43,015 bases of DNA from contig DHWA01000003.1 in assembly GCA_002412935.1 (NCBI GenBank), positions 1-43,015 of the forward strand. The letters run 5' to 3'. The position numbers were made by a program, and so were the translations under genes. Position 1 is the stretch's first letter. Every line of letters starts with the position of its first letter. Of this stretch, positions 29,164 through 38,899 are shown one piece after another. This DNA is from Patescibacteria group bacterium UBA5194 (lineage in GTDB: Bacteria; Patescibacteriota; Gracilibacteria; BD1-5; UBA6164). Below the pieces are notes generated by a model. It worked only from the letters and a program-made list of their open reading frames with translations. It did no database searches and was not told where the DNA came from.

Positions 29164-29871
29164 ATGCCAACAAAATATCTATATCTTATCTGAAGTTTGT
29201 ATTTCGCGTTTGTAGCACTATGGATGTATTACAAGATGCCAAAATATAGAAAAGCAATGGTAGTTATCTCATCTATTGTATTTTTAGCATGACCAATTTC
29301 AGAATATCTTTGGATGAGTAAGGATTGGTGGCATCCAGAAACAATTACCGGGACTTTAATTTGAATTGAAGATTTTATATATTCATTTGTAAGTGTGCTC
29401 ATTCCTATGTTTATTTATAAACTTGTTTTCAAAAAAGATACAGATAAAGACTTCATAAAAGCCAATATCAATATAAAAAAAGTCATAAAAAATCTTATTT
29501 TATGGTTTTTAATACCTTTTCTATTATCATGAATATTATTTTCTGTGTTTCATATAAACTCAATTATTTCTGTAATGATAGGTATGACTCTATCTTGGAT
29601 AATAGTAATTATATTAAGAAAAGATCTATTTTTACCTAGTTTTTGGACTATGATTTTGATGCTTATAATAGCCATTCCATGATATATGTTACTTGATTTT
29701 TTAAACCCTACTTATGTCGAAAAATGGTGGTATATGTCAAATCTGACTTGAATTCTGATAATATGAATCCCTATAGAAGATCTGCTCTGGTATGCAATAT
29801 ATGGCTTTATGACAGGCTGAGCCTACGAATTTATATTTGATTTTAAATTGATTGATAGGAAAACTATATAG
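29164..29871 (+). CDS. Lycopene-cyclase-domain membrane protein
   Basis: This 235-residue protein has about seven transmembrane helices in two similar halves. Each half has a Glu motif at a membrane edge: GTLIGIEDFIYSFVSVLIP near 64-81 and IIGIPIEDLLWYAIYGF near 200-216. This matches the CrtYc/CrtYd-type lycopene cyclase domain, whose conserved P-x-E-E/E-D residues catalyse ring closure. The two halves are fused here. No other carotenoid gene is in the window, so the substrate may differ; related domain proteins in Patescibacteria have no proven role. UGA codons are frequent. It starts 52 bp after a terminator and runs to a TAG. Confidence 0.72.
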
Positions 29872-29918
29872 CATTTATTTGAAAAAATTTTTACTGTATT
29901 GGCAAACTTTTAGAAATA

Positions 29919-30095
29919 TGGGGGTTTGGGGGGCGAGACGATAGTGATTACTTACAGAAATCTCAAAACTCTAATTCTGAAATTCGAGCCCCCCAAATCT
30001 TTTGTTACTTTTGGATTCAAAAGTAAGAAGTAATTACAAAATAAACAGAACTTAGATACAATACAAGGTAGATTCCCTTCTTCAAGGGAATGACA
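29919..30095. repeat. Repeat cluster between the lycopene-cyclase-like gene and rsmE
   Basis: A G/C-rich inverted repeat has arms TTTGGGGGGCGAG (29924-29936) and TTCGAGCCCCCCAAA (29983-29997). Next is a second inverted repeat (TTACTTTTGGATTCAAAAGT, about 30004-30024) inside a unit also found at 38852-38899. The AGATACAATACAA...GGGAATGACA palindrome (30054-30095) follows. No gene is apparent at 29872-30130. Confidence 0.7.
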
Positions 30096-30130
30096 ATTAT
30101 TTAAAATTCTTATCCTCTAATCTATCTTTT

Positions 30131-30841
30131 ATGCAAAGATTATTTCTACCACTTATAAACAATGAAAATACAGTAGTTATAACAAATTCAAGTCCTATTT
30201 ATAATCAATTAACAAAAGTTCTCAGATGTAAATTATCTGATGAGATTATATTTTTTGATTGAAAAAAAAATCTGGATTTAATATACAAAATTGAATCAAT
30301 AACTAAACAAAGCATAGCATTTAAACTTCAAAAAACAGTAGAAAAACTAGATAATTCAAAAATAAACATAAATCTATACCAAAGCATCCCAAATAAACAA
30401 GAAAAGATAGAATATATAATACAAAAATGAGTTGAAGTCTGATATAATAGCTTTTGTTTCTTCAAAAGTGAAAGAAGTCAAAATCTAAAAATAAATGAAA
30501 ACAAAATAGATAGGTTTAAAAAGATAATTACAGAAGCAGTAGAACAATCAGGTAGAAATGTATTACCAGAGTTACATTTTTTAGAAAAAATAGATTTAAA
30601 AAGTACCAAATGACAAAATATCTATTTTCACACAGATAAAAATAAAGCTAAAAAATTGAAAGAATTAAATATAAAAGAATGAAAAATAAATATATTTATC
30701 TGACCAGAATGAGGTTTTAGTGACAATGAAATTGATATTTTTGACAAAACTTGATTTCAAAAAGTAAATTTATGAGATTCTATTCTCAGAACCGAAACTG
30801 CCTGAATTGTAGTTTGATTTTATTTACTTGAAAATATATAA
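30131..30841 (+). CDS. rsmE: 16S rRNA (uracil-1498-N3)-methyltransferase
   Basis: This 236-residue SPOUT-class enzyme methylates U1498 in 16S rRNA. The N-terminal PUA-like part has QLTKVLRCKLSDEIIFFDG. The C-terminal trefoil knot has KINIFIGPEGGFSDNEIDIF (GPEGG, SAM binding) and LGDSILRTETAGIVVGFY (LRTETA). An EAVEQSGRNVLPEL segment precedes the knot as in characterised RsmE. Both Gly of the GPEGG motif that are UGA confirm the code. The start is the first ATG in frame; the leader is A/T-rich without Shine-Dalgarno. It is slightly shorter than E. coli RsmE (243). Confidence 0.94.
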
Positions 30842-30865
30842 AAATCAAAAAAATTACCATATAAT

Positions 30866-30892
30866 TGTCATTCCGGACTTGATCCGGAATCT
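30866..30892. repeat. Palindromic repeat (GATTCCGG family) after rsmE
   Basis: TGTCATTCCGGACTTGATCC with GGAATCT is the exact inverse of the intergenic copy at 5203-5229. Confidence 0.75.
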
Positions 30893-30944
30893 CTCCGAGC
30901 ACAATAATGACTTATTTAAATAAACTTAAAATTTATACTTCATT

Positions 30945-30983
30945 AAAAAACCAGATAATTTGTATAAATTATCTGGTTTTTTT
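30945..30983. terminator. Bidirectional terminator between rsmE and the phosphate transporter
   Basis: AAAAAACCAGATAATTT and AAATTATCTGGTTTTTT form a 17-bp stem with a 4-nt loop (GTAT). The convergent genes end at 30841 and 31004. Confidence 0.8.
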
Positions 30984-31003
30984 AATATTCATTTCTATAA
31001 AAA

Positions 31004-32470
31004 CTACTTAACAAATAAGAACCATAACACAAAGAAAATATCAAAAGACAATAATATAGTTATAGGTAGAGTGAAAACCCATGCCATCAATATATTTTTA
31101 ACTGTATCTCATTGAACTCATCATGCATCAGGTCAAGAACTCATAGTTCAGGCCACACTGGAAGAAAGTATATGAGTTGTACTAACAGGTAGGTGAAGTA
31201 AAGATGCAAGTGAGATTGTTATAGCTGTAATCATAGCTGAAGTTGTAGCTTGAGCATAATTCATATCTGTATTCCCTATTTTTTCTCATATAGTTTTAAC
31301 TATTCTCTTCCGTCAAACCATAGTTCAAAGTCATAAAGAAATCGATATCAAAGCAATTATCCACCAAGGAGCATAATCAACCAATTTTGATAATGAGGCA
31401 ACATTATTATTAAACTCTACATTATTTAATAATGAAATTCAATTATCATTTTTAATACTTTTACTTCATATAATAGAAGCTTGAGAAGTTTTCATTGAAT
31501 TATTATTTAATAGATTTATAGTTGATAGATTTTTAATATTTTTTTGAAAAGTTAATATATCTTCTCTAAGTTCCATTTTATTTATACCTCCTAAATCTAT
31601 TGAAGCTTTTATTTCGGATAAATTTGTTATTGTTTCTTTAATTATTTTTTTATCATTTACATCTAATTTACTAGTATCTATACTATTTACAGAATTCTCA
31701 ATATAAGAAATATTACCTTTTAAATCATTTAAATTTATTTTTGGGTTTATTGCAAATAGAGAAGGAACAAGTACAACAAGTATAAGTACAGCAAGTCAAA
31801 CTCATTTTTGACCATCATTACTACCATGAGCAAAACTTACCCAAGCAGAAGTCCCAATAAGTAGAGAACGAAGCCATAGTTTAGGTGCTGTTTTTTTCTT
31901 TTTTGAAGGAGTTGAAAAATAATACTTACTTTTAATATATTTATATGATAAAGACATTACAATAAAAGCTAAGAAAAATCATATAATTGGAGATATAAGC
32001 AAAGATTCTATTACTTCAATTGCTTTTTCCCAGTTAGGAACAACTTTTACATATCATTTCATTGGAGTAATAGTAAGTATCAATGTAACTCATAAAATAG
32101 CTCATATCAGAGAATGAGAACTTGAAGCTGGAATACCAAAAAACCAAGTTGCAAAATTCCAAATAATAGCTGATAATAGTAATGATACTATAACAACTAC
32201 ACCGAAAGTTGTTGATTGATATCAAATAGCATCAAGTGGTAATAAATGAATAATTGCCATCGCTACTCAAATTCAACCAAGCATTACTCATAAGAAATTC
32301 ATAATTGCTGCAATTAAAACTGCTTTTTTAGCTTTTAATGATTTAGTATATATTACCGGAGCAACAGCATTTGCAGTATCATGAAATCAATTTATAAATT
32401 CAAATGCACTTACCAAAGCTAGACAAGCAATCAAAAATGTAAATACCCCTATACTCATTCAGAAAATCAT
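31004..32470 (-). CDS. PiT-family inorganic phosphate transporter
   Basis: This 488-residue membrane protein has the two PiT signatures. [14 protein letters not shown] with [20 protein letters not shown] is in the first half; [14 protein letters not shown] with [19 protein letters not shown] is in the second. A soluble loop of about 150 residues (roughly 260-390), rich in Asn and Ser, separates them and is larger than in many family members. PiT proteins carry metal-phosphate with H+ or Na+. An alternative start at the next ATG (32458) would remove four residues. UGA Gly occurs in membrane motifs. It is flanked by terminators, so it forms its own transcription unit. Confidence 0.92.
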
Positions 32471-32556
32471 ACAAATAAATTAAAAAATAAATTTTATATA
32501 GATTAATTTAATCATATCTAGAATAGAAAGTCAAATATTTACTATATAATTAACAA

Positions 32557-32591
32557 AAAAAACTTCTGATAAATTTATCAGAAGTTTTTTT
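32557..32591 (-). terminator. Terminator of the sigma/anti-sigma/Kazal operon
   Basis: AAAAAACTTCTGATAAA and TTTATCAGAAGTTTTTT form a continuous 17-bp palindrome, 13 bp past the stop at 32604. Confidence 0.78.
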
Positions 32592-32603
32592 GTATAAGAT
32601 TTA

Positions 32604-33755
32604 TTATTTTAATTTAGTTAAATCTATTTCTAGAGTTTTAATTCAATCTGCATAAGAAGCAATTTGATACTGTGGAAATATAAAAGTAACTTTTAAAGTA
32701 TCACTATCTAACTCAGTAATTAACCAATTTGAATAATTTTCAAACTTAGCTTCTAGTCAAGTTTTTAGCCAATCTTCATCACTTCATAATTCTCATTTTT
32801 TAAATAAATTATTAAAATAATTTAAACTATATTTTGCAACTTTGTTTAATGTATTTTTATTTTTAAAAATTACTTCTGTTCAGTCTCTTCTAAAATTAAA
32901 TGTCTTAATAATTGTTCATCAATGTGCTCATCAAGTAAAAGTATAAATTGTTAGTTTATATGTATTTACAATTCAAACCTTTTTAGCTTCTCAAGTTATA
33001 TTTATCTCATATTTTCAATTTTCTGAGATATTTTCATTTGTAATACCATTTATAAAAGTATTTAAATAATCTTTTACGTAAGCATAAATTTTATCATCTA
33101 TTTTTTTATTATTTACTAATGGAAAATCTACATCAACTTTAACTAAATCAGTTTCTTTTGAGATTTTTATATTTTTTATATCTTCTATTTTTTGACATTC
33201 TCAATTATACAATAAAGTTGCTTTTTCAGCATTCATCATACATTTATTACCATATGTAATAGGTGTTGGCATTACTTGTATACAAGACAATCATTCCTTA
33301 CATTCTGGCATCTTAGGTTGTCAACAAACTGGAGTATAATCCATAGTACATGCATCTACTTCATCTGATTTACATTCTCAATTATATAAAAATACAGCAC
33401 TTTTATTGGCATCCATTTCACATTTATTTCAAAATGTTTGTTTTAAAGGAGGACAAGGAGCCATTATACACTGAACTTGAACTTCAGCACAAACTGGAGT
33501 ATAATCCATAGTACAAGCTTTAGGCTCATCCACAATTCAAGAACTACATTCACCTCTAAAATAAGCCCATTCATCACAAGTTACTCAATTATCAAAAGTA
33601 CAAATTCCACTTTGAGCTCCACTAAAATCTGTGACTATAGTCAAAGTTCAACCATCCTCTTCACATTTAACTGATGCAGGATTTGCTATAGCAAAAGTAG
33701 AAGCAAAAGTTAATGTTAAAACCATAGTTAGTAACAATTTATATATGTTTTTCAT
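32604..33755 (-). CDS. Exported protein: DUF333, two Kazal-type inhibitor domains, DUF3298-like domain
   Basis: This 383-residue protein has a signal peptide (residues 1-24, cleavage after FAIA). Residues 25-70 match the DUF333/hemolysin motif: NPASVKCEEDGG, GICTFDNGVTCDEWAYFRGEC. Two Kazal-type units follow, about 80-128 (CTMDYTPVCAEVQVQC, FGNKCEMDANKSAVFLYNGEC) and 136-187 (CTMDYTPVCGQPKMPEC, YGNKCMMNAEKATLLYNGEC). Kazal domains inhibit serine proteases through a Cys-constrained loop. The C-terminal 190 residues, with IYTFTGGAHGGTIIKTFNF, match the DUF3298/RsiV-like fold. It is last in the operon behind an ECF sigma factor and its membrane partner. I infer defence against extracellular proteases under envelope stress control. 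Confidence 0.88.
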
Positions 33756-33780
33756 AAAAAATAATAATTAAAAAATAAAA

Positions 33781-35448
33781 TTATTCACTTGTTCAAATAA
33801 TAGCTCAATTGCTATTATACTTATAAAAATCTTTTAACAAAGGAATAGTAATAGTTTCTCCATAATTATACTCTGCCCCTTTTTCATTATCAATTTCAAA
33901 TACAATTGCAGGAACTAAATATTGTTCTTGAATATTATCTTTGTAACTATAAATATGTATATATTTTATACTTGGATTTTTCAATTTTATATCTATGTAT
34001 TTTACATTGTCAGTTCCAGAATCGTAAAATCCATATCTACCTCATACATTTGCAACTTTTAGTATATTTGCAGTATTAGTTTCTGTTTTATAATCTGATT
34101 TTAAATAATTATCTACACTAAGAGAGTTTAATCAAGTAACTTTTTTCTGTTTTAAATCAATTTCTATTCTAACTCAAGAAACTTGTCATCACTCTTCATA
34201 GATTTCATTTCAATCAACTATTAAAGGATAAACTACATTTGTAATATTTTGTGCAAAATCTGGCATTATTTTACTTGATACATATTTTGCATAAGCTCTT
34301 ATATATGATTTTTCTACAACAGGAGTTCCATACTTTGATAAATCAATTTTATATGTATTTAAAAAATCATTTGCTATTTTAATCACCTCTTTTTCTTCTA
34401 ATAATACTTGTTTTTCACCTTCTATATAAATATCTTGTGGCCATTTTGCCCAGTTTTTATAGATATTTAATGAAGAATTATCAAAATCAATATTTATATT
34501 GTAACCATATTCATTATCTTCAAGCAAAGATATATTTGAAATTCATACATTTTTAAAGTTTGAAATATCTACTCAAGCGAAATTAAGTTTACTTAAACTT
34601 TGGACAAATACTTTACTATCTGCTTTTTTTGGATCTTTTTTATAAACTGGCATCATATCCTTTAAATCTATATTTAAATCTCAACTAAAAGAGTATATAT
34701 AAACCTCAGGAATATAATTTCCATCATCAGGAGCTATCATTTTAGTCATTGGCTCAGCATATGTTCTCATTGTAGGATTAGTTGGTGGAGTATTTCCCAA
34801 ATCCATACTAATTCATGCATTTCACATACTAACTCAAGCTGAGTCTGATACTGCTTTCGGACTAGAAACAGAACTATCAGATCAATCACTACTACTTACA
34901 GATATATCACCATTTGTAACTGCATCAATTATAGTAGTATCGGCTTCTATATTATTAGATTGAATTTTATTTTCTCTTATTGGAACAGAAACTGGAGCAA
35001 CTGCTTTACTATCCATTGCAATTTCTCATCAATTTGTATTATCTTGATTTCATACCTGAGATAATTTTCAAAATCATTCTTTCCATTCTGTAACTGTACT
35101 TTCAAACTTTATATTTTGACTACCATTACCAAAATTTAGATCTTTAAACAATGTATCTTTAAACATAAAAAATCAAAAAGCAGCAATTCAAACAGTTCAA
35201 AATAAATAAGATAATATCTGAAAAATGCTTGATTTATTTCAATTTTCTTCTATATTTTTCATTTTTTTGATAGATATTTTCTTTGCTATTTTTTGCCTCA
35301 ATTCTTCTTTAAATTTCTCATCTATTTTTACATTTGGTTTTAAATTTATCATAGAATCTATAATTTGGATAAGTTCTTCTTCCCTATTTTTTAATTCACT
35401 ATCAACTCCATACAACTCTTGCAGGATACTTTCTATTTGTTTTTTCAT
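33781..35448 (-). CDS. Single-pass membrane protein, probable anti-sigma factor
   Basis: This 555-residue protein has a cytosolic N-terminal part (residues 1-72, helical, ELKNREEELIQIIDSMINLK), one transmembrane helix (about 75-96, ILSYLFGTVGIAAFGFFMF) and a large extracytoplasmic part. That part has no recognisable domain: a Ser/Asp-rich stretch, then beta-rich segments. Start at 2 bp after the sigma gene and this topology suggest an anti-sigma factor that binds the ECF sigma, but the N-terminus does not show a clear ZAS motif. ATG at 35448 is used; a GTG at 35481 with an AGGAGG-like sequence before it would add 11 hydrophobic residues. The next gene is the Kazal protein. Confidence 0.8.
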
Positions 35449-35450
35449 AA

Positions 35451-36002
35451 TTATACAAATAATAAAATAAATAATAATCACATATACTGTCCTCCTAATT
35501 TAATCATTGTACGAGAAACTATTTTTTTACAATTATCTACACTTTCTCAAGTCAATTCACTTATTTCTTTGAAACTTAAGTCATCCCAAATTCTCATTAT
35601 AAGTATTTGTTTATGTTTTGCATTAAGTGTTTCAAAAAAGTTAAATATTTCTCTTATTTTATCTTTATTATCTAGTTCTTGAGCGAAGTCAGCCTCATAT
35701 CAAAACTCCGTTACTTCATCTATACTTATCTTCCTATTTGCTATCTTATAATCATCAATCACGAGATTATATGCGATACGATAAATCCAGGCTTTGAAAC
35801 TACTTTCTTTATTATTTTTGAAAGTATTTATTTTATCCAAAGCTTTAAAAAAAGTTTCAGATGTGATATCCTGAGCCAATTGTCTATCATAAGTTTTCAA
35901 GAAAACAAACTTATAAATCTTATCAAAATAAATATCATAAAGCTCAGAAAAATGCTCCAATTTTCATTTTTGACAAAGAGTAATTACTTCTTGTTCAGAC
36001 AT
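35451..36002 (-). CDS. ECF-type RNA polymerase sigma factor
   Basis: This 183-residue sigma-70-family protein of the ECF group has region 2 at residues about 12-85 (LEHFSELYDIYFDKIYKFVF, QDITSETFFKALDKI, FKAWIYRIAYNLVIDDYK). Region 4 lies near 120-170 (NFFETLNAKHKQILIMRIWD, LSFKEISELTGESVDNCKKI). It directs transcription of a small regulon. It is followed by a membrane protein 2 bp downstream and the Kazal-domain exported protein, forming an operon like many sigma/anti-sigma pairs. The C-terminus (QYMGLLFILLFV) is hydrophobic and longer than usual; a UGA and the overlap with the next gene's possible GTG start are noted under findings. Confidence 0.9.
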
Positions 36003-36113
36003 AGAATTATGTTAATTAAAATGTACATTTTAAGGAAAAATTTAAACTTTTCTATATGCTATAACGAGGATAGGAAGAAAAGGTGACAAGAAAATGTGGA
36101 AAGTTTGAGATTA

Positions 36114-37034
36114 TTAATAATCTTTAACATCAATTATTAATATATAATTACTATCATTACTTATTATTAATTTTTTTTCATTAAAATTTCTTAAATCAAT
36201 TTTTTGATTTTTATCTTTCGCTTTTAAATAAAGATTCATATATTCTATATTTCAATAAAAATTTCTTTGAGGATATTTTATTTCTAAATTAATACCTAAA
36301 TTATAGGTTATATTTAAATATTCTAATATTTTTTTATATATAATACTTACATAATCACTATCAAAAAAATCATTTATACTATCTCAATGTTGTATTTTGT
36401 GTCTTAATCAATTATTTCAAAAAATTTTATTAAATAATTCTTTTCATAATATAAGTTTCATTGTTTTTTTACTATATGTAAAAAAAGTTTTTCAACAATC
36501 ATCAGTTTTTTCTACTTTTCAAGCTAGTGATTCTAATGCAGAACATAAAAGAGATAATTTAGAATAATATCAAATAGTATTATTACATTCTTGTATATAT
36601 GTAAAAAATATATTTCATTTAAGTTCATTTATATTATTTAATTTTATAAATGAATCATAAAAATCTTTTGTAAAATATAATCCTCTTGGATTTGAATCTT
36701 TAACATATTTTATAAAAAAATTTTTATCCTTATTATTATTTAATTTTTCAATCAAAAATGATTCTCATAAATAATCAAAATAACATTGACTAATTAATGC
36801 TAATTTAGATGATATTTCCTTAAAATCATTTCTGAATTTATTTACTGCTTTTACCAAATTTTCCGCATTAATTTCTTTTGTTAATAGCCAAGCATCTCAA
36901 GTTGGTCAATGTCAAGTACTGAAATTCCAGTTTTTTAAAAAATATCATTCAATTTCTATTTCCGTTCAATTTGGATTAAAAAAATCTAACTTTGATAAAG
37001 TTTTAATTTTTTGTTGAATTTTATATTTATTCAT
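36114..37034 (-). CDS. Protein with a C-terminal HEPN-like motif
   Basis: This 306-residue protein has an N-terminal half that I do not recognise (FFNPNGTEIEIEGYFLKNWN, STGHGPTGDAWLLTKEIN). The C-terminal half is helical with SLLCSALESLAGKVEKTDDC and NGLRHKIQHGDSINDFF. R211 and H216 form the R-x4-H motif of HEPN ribonucleases. The HG after it is also typical of ApeA-like HEPN proteins. HEPN proteins often act in toxin-antitoxin or anti-phage systems, cutting RNA. It lies downstream of an AlbA/Schlafen-type gene and of three CTGCACTTA repeats. The nuclease call rests on the short motif and helical prediction. Confidence 0.72.
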
Positions 37035-37081
37035 TTTTTATATATTATAAAATCTTATTTTCACCTACCTCATTAAAAATA

Positions 37082-37177
37082 CTGCACTTATTTTTATATC
37101 TTATGTATTTAATTAAATTTTTATATTATTTAGAGCCATAAAATTACCTGCACTTATTTTTAAGTAATCTGCACTTA
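37082..37177. promoter_or_regulatory. Three direct repeats CTGCACTTA upstream of the HEPN-like gene
   Basis: CTGCACTTA occurs at 37082-37090, 37148-37156 and 37169-37177; the first two continue as TTTTTA or TTTTTAT. Spacings of 66 and 21 bp are near multiples of the helical turn. They lie in the 147 bp between the regulator and HEPN-like genes and are candidate binding sites for the wHTH regulator next door. Confidence 0.5.
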
Positions 37178-37181
37178 ACTA

Positions 37182-38624
37182 TTACAATGAATATAATGCA
37201 TTAAGATCTCTAACTGATTTTGAATGTTTATTAATCAATCATTTATCTAATAATTTTTTTAAGTGATCTCTTATTGTCCTCTCACTAATATCTAATTTAC
37301 TTGATAAATCTTTTAAGTTAATTCCATTATTTTGAGATAACTCTAAAATAATAATTTTTGAAGTATCTTGGAGTTTATTGAATTCTTTTTCAATTAATAA
37401 TCTTTTTTGTTCTGTTAAAACACGATTATCAGAAATAGTATTATTTTTCAAGATAAGAGTTACTATCTTATTTTCATTTATATATTCTGGTCTTGGTAAA
37501 AAATATTTTTGCATTGATTCAAAAATTCTTTTAGCTCACTCATTTAATTCTCTTACATATCAAAAATCATTTAATGCTCTAGCAACTCTAGGATTCCTTG
37601 CATATCTATTTTTATCAATATTATCAACAGTTATAAATGATGGCAAAGGTCAAGAATTTGATATTTCTAACCTATCGTCATAATGTTTTATAAGTGTTAC
37701 ATTTCAGTGCAAATTATATGATCTATGAGTTAAAGCATTTACTATTCATTCAAGCCATGCTTCTTCAGGATACTCTGAAATTTTGACAAATTTTCCCTCT
37801 TTTATATCTAGGAAGTAATAATCTTTTAATACATTTTTTAAAAATAATTTTAATAATTCAATAAGCCTAGGAATAGGTCAAACAAATCTTTCATCTTTTA
37901 TAATATTAAGTTCTGCTCAAGTTTTCAAAGAAATTCAATTATATCTTACATACCTAAATGAAGCTGAAGGAATATATTTTTCAGGATCTTCACAAAAAAG
38001 TAATATTGCAGCTTTTTTGTAATAATATTTTCATTCTTTAAATATTGCTAAATGTCTACTTACTAATAAATCTCTGAAATCTCAATTATATTTTAATATT
38101 TTATCTTTGTAATGATTTATTACCGTCATTCTAAAATCATTTTCATCAAAATCTTCAATTATTTCATCTTCATACTTTCTTATACTTTTATCATATTCAA
38201 TTTTCTTTACTTCTTCCCTATTTAATTTTCTTGTTTCATCTCAAATTCTCAAATACACATCCTCTGAATCATTTTTTTTTGAAAATAATCTTTCATAATC
38301 TGGCTCAATATGATAAATAATTATTGTTTTTCAATCATTTTCTATTTCTTCCATATCAACATTGCACGGAGGTTTTATATAATCAATTAAAACTTGTTTA
38401 AAATCATTATATTTTGTATTACTTAAATCTTTTATATTTTCAATTATTCAATTATTTATTCATAGAACAATTACTCATCATTCTGCATTTGCCATAGCTA
38501 TAATGCTATTTGCAAGTTTTGAAGTAGTAATTAAACAAGATTTTCTTTCAAAATAAACTGATTCTTTTGATTCTAATAAATATTCCAATGTTAATTTAGA
38601 ATTAATTTTTGAAATAGATTTCAT
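37182..38624 (-). CDS. AlbA/Schlafen-type ATP-binding protein with C-terminal winged helix
   Basis: This 480-residue protein matches the family of predicted transcriptional regulators with an AlbA_2 (Schlafen) domain. The N-terminus has YLLESKESVYFERKSCLIT and ANSIIAMANAEGGVIVLGIN. The middle has FKEGKYYYKKAAILLFCEDP. A C-terminal GHKL-like segment follows: EAWLEGIVNALTHRSYNLHG, LEISNSGPLPSFITVDNI and NPRVARALNDFGYVRELNEG. The last 70 residues are a winged helix (QNNGINLKDLSSKLDISERT, IRDHLKKLLDKGLI). The ligand is unknown; it may regulate the downstream HEPN-like gene. Many UGA codons occur, including NAEGG and NSGP. Confidence 0.85.
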
Positions 38625-38802
38625 ATCTAATTAATTAGAAAATAAATATAAAATTAATCTGTTATTAATAACTATATTTTATAAATTATCTATAATATAT
38701 ACTCTTTCCTCAAAAAATCAATTAAATACATTATAATCACTACATTGCAATTAAAAAGGCAAAACAAAAACCACAAAATCAAACAGAATTTGTGATATGT
38801 AC

Positions 38803-38899
38803 ATAAACCGAGAAACGATTCAGGGATTTTTAAGGGGATGAAATCCCTTAAATTCTTTTGCTTACTTTTGGAACCAAAAGTGAGAGGTAATTATTACAA
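38803..38899. repeat. Compound repeat downstream of the permease gene
   Basis: AAGGGGATGAAATCCCTTAA (38832-38851) is palindromic. It is followed by a unit with CTTACTTTTGGAACCAAAAG (38861-38880) and GTAATTATTACAAAA, close to the unit at 29998-30041. The end overlaps the last codons of the permease gene (38894). I see no gene in 38625-38893. Confidence 0.6.

Noticed and set aside
37082..37177. CRISPR-like array from the CTGCACTTA repeats
   Set aside because: The repeats are only 9 bp with unequal spacing; no cas gene is present, so operator sites fit better.
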